Assembly: GCF_021018895.1 (NCBI RefSeq) | Contig: NC_079375.1 | Span: forward strand, 12,990,732 to 13,054,731 | Source of the DNA: Seriola aureovittata | Lineage: Eukaryota > Chordata > Actinopteri > Carangiformes > Carangidae | DNA length: 64,000 bases | Reading direction: 5' to 3' | Shown: in pieces, positions 57,569 through 64,000 of the stretch | Layout: every line of letters starts with the position of its first letter | Numbering within the stretch: the first letter of the stretch is position 1 | The notes under the pieces: model-generated | Seen by the model: the letters and a program-made list of their open reading frames with translations, nothing else | What the model was told of the DNA's origin: nothing | The model's database searches: none | Program-made: the position numbers and the translations under genes

Positions 57569-58687
57569 TCAATCCACCTCACTGTCGCTGTTGTAATTCT
57601 GAGCCGAAGGGTTGCAGTGTGTATTGTTGAGCAGCTCTACGAGTAAAGAGATGAGCTTTCCGTCTTGAGAGGAGTAGGTGAATGCGTTGTTGGGACTGTT
57701 GAGGTTTCGGTACAGCATGGTCTGAATGGAAGTGCGTAGCTCCCACAGCAGCTCCCACGTCTCAAGTGTCACCTCAAAGTGGACCAGAGAGCGACCAGGA
57801 AATGACACTTCCAGTCTGTCTCCTCTCACTGGGACATAAGAGAAAACAGTTATTTATCATCAAGGTAGGAGGATTTCAGTCTGTACATCTAGCAGGACAA
57901 TTATATTTTATTTTTTCTGGTTTATTGCTCATTGACAGCTTTAATGCTGTTTGGAAAACCAACCCAGCCAATCAGAGAAGAATTGGGATGTCGTGTTTCT
58001 TGCCAGAATCAAAGACTAGCAAAAGACAAAAGATTGTTGGGATTTACACAGCTATACAAATTGCTCAATTAACAGAAACAATTTTAAAAATCTGAATATA
58101 TATCATTAATGAAACTGAAAAATGTTAAGTGCTCCTAGCAACCGCAGCTGCTAGTTGACTGAAAATCACAACCCGGTTAAAATGACTGAACTAAACACAC
58201 AGTATGCACCAGCATACCAAGTATACCTACTCTGAATGTTGAAGCAAAGGAAAACATTTCATTCTGGGAACATGTTAGAGTTTATTACACTTGAATGACT
58301 GTAATGTAATGTATCATGTAGATAAAAACGGGCCCCATTTACTGACTTTAATCATAATAAAAGAAGGGTGTTAATGTGTGGTATTGTTTATTTATTAAAA
58401 ATGGTCCCACATACATGTGGGACCAAAAGTGCAGGCAAATTGCTCTTTGTTGTATTTTCAGTCTCCCTGCTGCTAGATTAGGGACTGTTATTAATGACAG
58501 TGCAGTTCATTTCATAAACCTCAGAGATGTACTTAAAAAGTCTGACAGGGTTAGGGTCTCAACAACCAAAGGACTTCAGCTGACACTGCATTTCCTCAGG
58601 TCCTCAGCAATACACCTACCAAGATGAAGTTGATCGGATGAGTGGTTGTTGTGAAAGAGACAGATTACTCTATTATTGGGAAGCCAA

Positions 58688-58724
<37 letters not shown>

Positions 58725-61700
58725 GATTTTATTTAAAGGCGCCTTTCTTGGCACTCAAGGACACCGTACACAGTTACACAAATTGAGATTAAAACACATT
58801 AAGAATTAATTAATTAATTAACAACAATAAAAATGAAATATAAAAATAAAAACAATACAAAAGTGACAGAGCAATTGGCATCAGATGGCAGTTTTAAACA
58901 GATGTGTTTTGAGTTGTGATTTGAAATGGGGGAATGAATCGATATTTCTGAGTTGGGGTGGTAGTAGGTTCCAGAGACGGGGAGCAGAGCGGCTGAATGC
59001 TCTACTCCCCATGGTGGTGAGACGGGCGGAGGGGACAGACAGGTGTGTGGAGGAAGATAATCTGAGGGAGCGGGAGGGAGTGGGAACATGAAGGAGGTCG
59101 GACAGATATGGGGGGGCGAGGTTGTGGATGGCCTTAAATGTTAATAGAAGGACTTTGAAATGAATACGGAACTGAACCGGTAGCCAGTGGAGCTGTTGGA
59201 GGACAGGAGTGATGTGGTGGATGGAGGGGGTACAAGTAATGATACGGGCAGCTGTGTTCTGGACCAATTGAAGTTTATGGAGGGATTTAAGAGGGAGGCC
59301 GAAGAGGAGAGAGTTACAGTAATCCAGACGGGAAGTGACGAGGCTGTGGACAAGGATGGCGGCAGTGTGGGGGGTAAGGGAGGGGCGGAGGCGATTAATG
59401 TTTGGTAGGTGGAAGTAGGCAGATCGGGTAATGTTACTGATGTGGGATTGAAAGGATAGTGTGCTGTCAAGGATGACACCCAGACTCTTAACCTGGGGGG
59501 AGGGTGAAACGGAGGAGTTATCAATAGTGAGAGAAAAACTGTTGGTTTTGGATAAAGTAGATTTGGTGCCAATGAGGAGAACCTCGGTTTTGTTACTGTT
59601 TAATTTAAGGAAGTTTAGAGTGAACCAGGTTTTTATTTCAGTGATGCAATCAGTTAGGGAGGTGGGCGGGAGAGTGGATGAGGGTTTAGTGGAGAGGTAG
59701 AGCTGGGTGTCATCAGCGTAACAGTGGAAGTCAATGTTAAATTTGCGGAAGATATTGCCGAGGGGAAGGAGGTAGATGATGAAGAGGAGGGGCCCTAGGA
59801 CAGAGCCCTGGGGCACACCGGAAGTGACGGGGGAGGGGATGGATTTAAAGGACTTGAGTTGAATAAACTGAGTGCGGCCAGAGAGGTAAGATGCAACAGT
59901 TTTTTCGAGGATTTTGGAGATGAAGGGTAGATTGGAGATAGGACGGAAGTTGTTGAAGTTGGAGGGGTCGGCGCCAGGTTTTTTCAGAATTGGAGTAATG
60001 GCAGAAGTTTTGAAAGATGTAGGGACAGTTCCATTGGTGAGAGAGGAGTGGATGATGGCAGAAATGAGGGGGACCAGAGAGGGAAGGCAGGCTTTAACAA
60101 GTTGTGTGGGGAGGGGGTCCAGTTGACAAGTGGATGGCTTGGATTTCTGAATGAGTTCTTTGATTTCTGAGAGAGTGGGGAGCAGGAAGGATGAGAATGA
60201 GTGTGTGGATGGGTGAAAGTTGGCTGAGATGCTGAGGTGAGGATTTGGACCTAGGTGCTGGTGGATATTCTTGATTTTTGCAGTGAAAAAAGACATAATG
60301 GAGTTGCAGAAGGAGGTTGTGTATAAGTGAGGGGGGAGAGAGTCCTTGGGTTGGGTGATATTGTTGAGCAGGGAGAACAGTTGCTTGGAGTTTCCTTTAT
60401 TTGCATCGATGATACTGGAAAATAGCTCTACCTGGGTCATTGATTAGACTCCAGGTTTGATAACTCCTTCTGTTGATGTCATTAACCAAGGGGTTCACAT
60501 GTTTCTTCCAACCCTACACTGTGAATGTTTGAATCATTTATTCAATATGGACAAGAAGAGTTTAATGATTTGTGTGTTATTAATTAAAATACATTGTGTT
60601 TGTTGTGTGGTTCTGTCTGTTCCTGTATCACGAAACAAGATTGTGGACGTTTGTGTCGTGGTTTCGGTCTCAGAATTGTTTCACCCCTATTCTTCACGAG
60701 CAGCAGTACATGTCCTACCTGTCTCTTTGATGTCACAGTCTGTGAGCAGCAGCAAGGCCAGCGGATGGACCACGGAAGAGTCTCTGATGAAAACTTGCCC
60801 GCTGGACTTGACAGCGTAGAAGAATGTCAGCCAGCGACTAGGGAAGTCTTCCCCTCCTCTACACACACAAAGGAAGACGTAAAGTTTAAACACGCATTAT
60901 GTAAGTCAACACCTGCTGTAGTAAAATTTTTGAGCATGTTCAACCTGTTCACTGAGGAGCGGTGAAGCAGCACTGGTCCACCGAGTGTGCGGAAAAACAC
61001 ACCGTTGGGGCGAAAGCGCCCTTCTTTAGTAACCACACCTTTCTTCACCTAAAAGAAATAAAAACAAAACAAGTGAAAGATTTTTCTCCAAAGATAGATG
61101 TCCAAATTCTTTGAAGAAGCACAGCAGGAAATAAGCTGTTCAAAGCCATATTATCGACTCCACTCTGAGAAGCTGCCATGTACCTGAATGAGGTTGGGAT
61201 AGAGTCCAGCCAGCAGCACAGCTTTAAGCAGCTCATCCTGCTTGCTGTGTTCATTGTAGAGAGAAGCGTGATGCTGGCACTCACTGGCACGAGAAACCAG
61301 CTCAGCGTCATGCAGGTTCTCACTGAACTGAGAGATGAGACCTGCAACAGCATGACACAAAAACAGGAATGATTTTGTGAAGCAAGTTAAGTAAAAAAGT
61401 TATTCCTAACTTTGGACCCACACTTTGGACCCACTCGTACAAGAACATTTTCTTATTTGCTTCGTACGTCTTTTTTGTCTGACACACAAACTTGTTTCAG
61501 CGTGATGAATTCTACCTGTTCACAAGTAGCTGAGATTTCATCATAAGCATAACCTACGGCCCTAAAATAGTCATATAAAAAGATACCTGTCCTGCTCCAT
61601 TTATGTACAAGTTTCCATCACAAAAATGTCACCAAAGCGAAACAAGAATTTACAATACAGCTGTTGACGACATGTTATAAAGCATAAGCAGCACTCAACT

Positions 61701-64000
61701 GTGACGGAAGTAAAGAGAGAATGTTTCAATATGAGGTAAATGACATCTTTCTAAAGCAAAGCAGTTCATGACTAATAAGAGGGGGTCATATGACAGTCAG
61801 AGATATTAGATGGAATGACAATTACAGACAACATGTCATAACAAAAGTTGATATTGAACACTAAGTGACCTGCATAAAGACCCTGAGGCAGCTGACAGAT
61901 TTGTCTTAATAACTACTAAAGTGTATTAGCTGCAATGAAAAATGCCACTAGAAATCATGAAATCGAAATAAAATCTCTCAAGATCTGGCAAGCCAATGAT
62001 GATGATTTTAGATGAAGTCTGTTTGTATTTTTACATTTTCAGTATCATATTTAACGTTCAAATTCATTCAGATTAAGGCATTGTGATTTCAAGTCAAACA
62101 AGTGTTTTTTCCTTGAGGAGAAAGGCAGACTACCTCCTCATGACTTGTATGACAGGTCAGAACCGCTCATAAATTTCATTAGTACCACAGAAAATTATTT
62201 CACTCATTTGAGCCACTTCATCCCTAATCTGTGTTTGAGGGACAAAGTCGATGAGAATAATATTTCACACCAACCGTTGATGAATCGAAGGCTGGTCCTG
62301 GACAAAGTGTGTGTGTCCAGATATTCATCTCTGTCCTCTCTGTTGCCCTCGTGCTGAACTCTCCTCCAGCCTAACACAGCTCTACTGAACACCAAATAGT
62401 CACTGTAGCTGGAGCCGCTCAGCGCCTCTTTCGCCTGGAAAAACGGAGCACAGATGAAGTGCGTTATATTCAAGAAGTCAAATCCGTTTTATTATGACTA
62501 TTATTCCAACTATGTAGATTAATAAACATCTCACCTTGTTGACTAGTGCTCGGTTCTGCAAGCTGTTGTGGAAGGGGTCTCTGGTCAGACAGGCAGCTAT
62601 AGACAGCATGGGCAGAACACACCTGAACATGGCACTCAGGACCAGCACTTTGCCCAGCCGAGGGTCACATGACATACAGGCAACACGCTCTCCTAAAGGC
62701 GTCAGGGTTTCTGTCCCGTCCAGAACTCCTGCCAAAACAAAGACATCAATTTAATCCAGCACAGAAATACATATACGTGTAAAGTTAGACATATAACATG
62801 ATTAAAATATCATCCAGAGCATGAATTGTTCAGAGTCACTCACCTATTTCTTGTAGATTTCGGACAGCTTCTCTCACAGCTTCTTGCTCTGGACTGTCCA
62901 ACACTTGAGATAAGAAATCTTCAGCCTTAACAAAAGAAAAACAAGATTAGGTCAAAACCTAGTATGTGGCTGGACCGCCTATGGTCAAATCCCGATTTTA
63001 TAACCATGACGTGGTCTCACACAGCTCACAGCCTTCGTCTGGGATCCACAATAATTTAGCCTTTATTTACTTCAACTCCTACTACCAACTACTATTTTGG
63101 TCCTTCATAGAATTAAACTCACTTTAAATTATTTCGACTCAACTGAACTTAATTAATTTCACTCAATTTAACTCGCTTTGGCAACACTGGACAGGCCAAG
63201 CTCCTGTGTACCAGTCAGGGCAGCTGTGGCAGACCCATCCAGTCGACCACACCTCTATAACCAATTCGGCTTTAGACTGAGGAAGGACCGCCTACTTAAT
63301 TAACATACAGAAACCGAGATACATAAATAAATAAAATGTAGAAATATGTACATAAATCCTTAAATGCATAAATAAATAAATAAATGAATGTTGCGGTCCA
63401 GCCAAAAATGACATAGGGCATCATTCAATATGTGAGAAAACACCAAATAACAGTTTAACAAACACACAAAAGCTATTGTTCTCCGTCAGTACCTTGCAGT
63501 TACGACTGTGGATTTTGGTCTGCATTACTAAACTCTCCAGCGGGGTGCGCAGAATCTCAGGGATAGGAAATGGAGTCATGGATTCCAGCTGTTTTCGTGG
63601 GAACAGGTGGTAGGACTGTCCTGGCTGACATCGCCCTGCTCTTCCTTTTCTTTGAGTGACATTAGAGCGGGATATCCAAACTGTGTCCAAACAGGACACC
63701 TGGAGAGCCAAATGAAACAGGTTGGATTTGTTGCCTTTTTACATTCCAGCAGAAAATATCACAATCCCCAAATCTACACTTTTGCAGATCTGAAAAGGTT
63801 AAATGAGAAACTGGAGTAAAATGCAGATAGTATTACACTAACCTTTGTCCGTGGGTCATAATTCTGTTCTTTGTGAGTTCCAGCATCCACCACATGGACA
63901 ATGTCATCTATGGTGATGGAGGTCTCAGCAATATTGGTGGTGAGCACAATCTTCCTCTGGCCCTTTTGGGTGTGCTGGAACACAGTCTGCTGGTCAGCCA
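57569..64000 (-). CDS. dhx30: DHX30-like DEAH-box helicase, C-terminal half (partial)
   Basis: RNA helicase of the DEAH/RHA group. DHX30 itself acts in mitochondrial RNA granules and ribosome assembly and in cytoplasmic antiviral RNA responses. Nine exons are visible on the minus strand, continuing beyond 64,000: 64000-63843, 63699-63493, 62925-62844, 62728-62535, 62434-62275, 61341-61184, 61048-60945, 60858-60719, 57828-57569, encoding about 487 aa. Order: helicase C-terminal lobe with motif [12 protein letters not shown] and motif [10 protein letters not shown]; winged-helix/ratchet (HA2) region with [19 protein letters not shown] and [17 protein letters not shown]-fold with [28 protein letters not shown] and [18 protein letters not shown]; acidic tail SDSEVD. 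These blocks fit DHX30 better than DHX36, DHX57 or DHX9 as I know them. The position beside gpt is not that of human DHX30 (3p21), so it may be a DHX30 paralogue. The last intron (2.9 kb) contains a LINE. Confidence 0.9.
58688..58724. repeat. (AAT)n tail of the LINE
   Basis: About 12 AAT units on the + strand (ATT on the LINE sense strand) directly after the conserved LINE 3' end. This is the expected tail of an L2-type element that has expanded as a microsatellite. Confidence 0.9.
58725..60450 (-). mobile_element. 5'-truncated L2-like LINE with deleted RT core
   Basis: A 519-codon open frame (60,440 to 58,881, minus strand) encodes part of a LINE reverse-transcriptase protein. Upstream linker and fingers: [36 protein letters not shown]. 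Then [35 protein letters not shown] (YADD at 59,720-59,709). The C-terminal region has [21 protein letters not shown] and the end [12 protein letters not shown]. The endonuclease domain is missing (5' truncation near 60,445). EKTVASY joins directly to LSGRTQF near residue 183, where family members carry the segment with RT motif A and its catalytic Asp. The 3' end has the AAGGCGCCTTTAAATAAAA-type box and an ATT tail. It is therefore non-autonomous, yet the frame is open throughout. It shares the orientation of the host gene. Confidence 0.85.

Larger units (their letters stand above)
57829..60718 (-). other. Last intron of the DHX30-like gene
   Basis: Contains the truncated LINE and, at 58,403-58,424, a 22-base inverted repeat with 10-base perfect arms (GGTCCCACAT / ATGTGGGACC) and a 2-base centre. 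The rest is AT-rich without a gene. Confidence 0.6.

Noticed and set aside
58688..58724. (AAT)n tract as an independent microsatellite locus
   Set aside because: It directly follows the LINE 3' end and is better read as its tail.
59141..59572. 143-codon Pro/Ser/Leu-rich minus-strand frame
   Set aside because: It is another frame of the LINE reverse-transcriptase region, not a separate gene.

Overview
This is a teleost fish nuclear genome window, most likely a percomorph. The evidence is GT-AG split genes with short introns, vertebrate-specific gene families, many TA, CA and A/T microsatellites, and several kinds of decayed fish-type dispersed repeats (hAT-like non-autonomous copies, Tc1-like remnants, an L2-like LINE, a solo LTR). 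All gene models were assembled by hand from exon homology, splice sites and reading phase. Paralogue suffixes (a/b) cannot be settled without a tree.

Layout. Bases 1-22,890 hold no gene that can be supported; they carry AT-rich intergenic DNA with dispersed repeats. A G-rich promoter region at about 22,890-23,220 leads into a PKA catalytic subunit gene, prkacb-like (+, CDS 23,221-32,214, 10 exons, 351 aa). Next come exosc4 (+, 34,411-35,938, 3 exons, 245 aa) and gpaa1 (+, 37,049-41,132, 12 exons, about 615 aa). Then sharpin lies on the minus strand (51,521 down to 43,874, about 9 exons), convergent with gpaa1. A divergent alanine aminotransferase gene, gpt-like, follows (+, 53,677-57,149, 11 exons, 477 aa). 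Last is the 3' half of a DHX30-like DEAH helicase gene (minus strand, 64,000 down to 57,569, running off the window), convergent with gpt-like.

The exosc4-gpaa1-sharpin-gpt neighbourhood matches the gene content of human 8q24.3. The PKA gene and the DHX30-like gene at its edges are not part of that human cluster. The genes serve unrelated processes: cAMP signalling, RNA exosome, GPI-anchor attachment, linear-ubiquitin assembly, amino-acid metabolism and RNA helicase function. They share a locus, not a pathway.

Points for a second look: a GC-AG intron near the end of the PKA gene; a 16-bp palindrome combining CRE and E-box sequence in PKA intron 1; Asn in place of the Ser10 autophosphorylation site of PKA; a MITE nested inside a dead Tc1 transposase; a solo LTR with a 5-bp target duplication between sharpin and gpt-like; a LINE whose ORF stays open across an in-frame loss of the RT core; a (TTC)n microsatellite acting as a splice polypyrimidine tract; an in-frame, stop-free last intron in sharpin; and a divergent PLP pocket in gpt-like. 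I found no operon-like, CRISPR-like or otherwise undescribed defence-type system.
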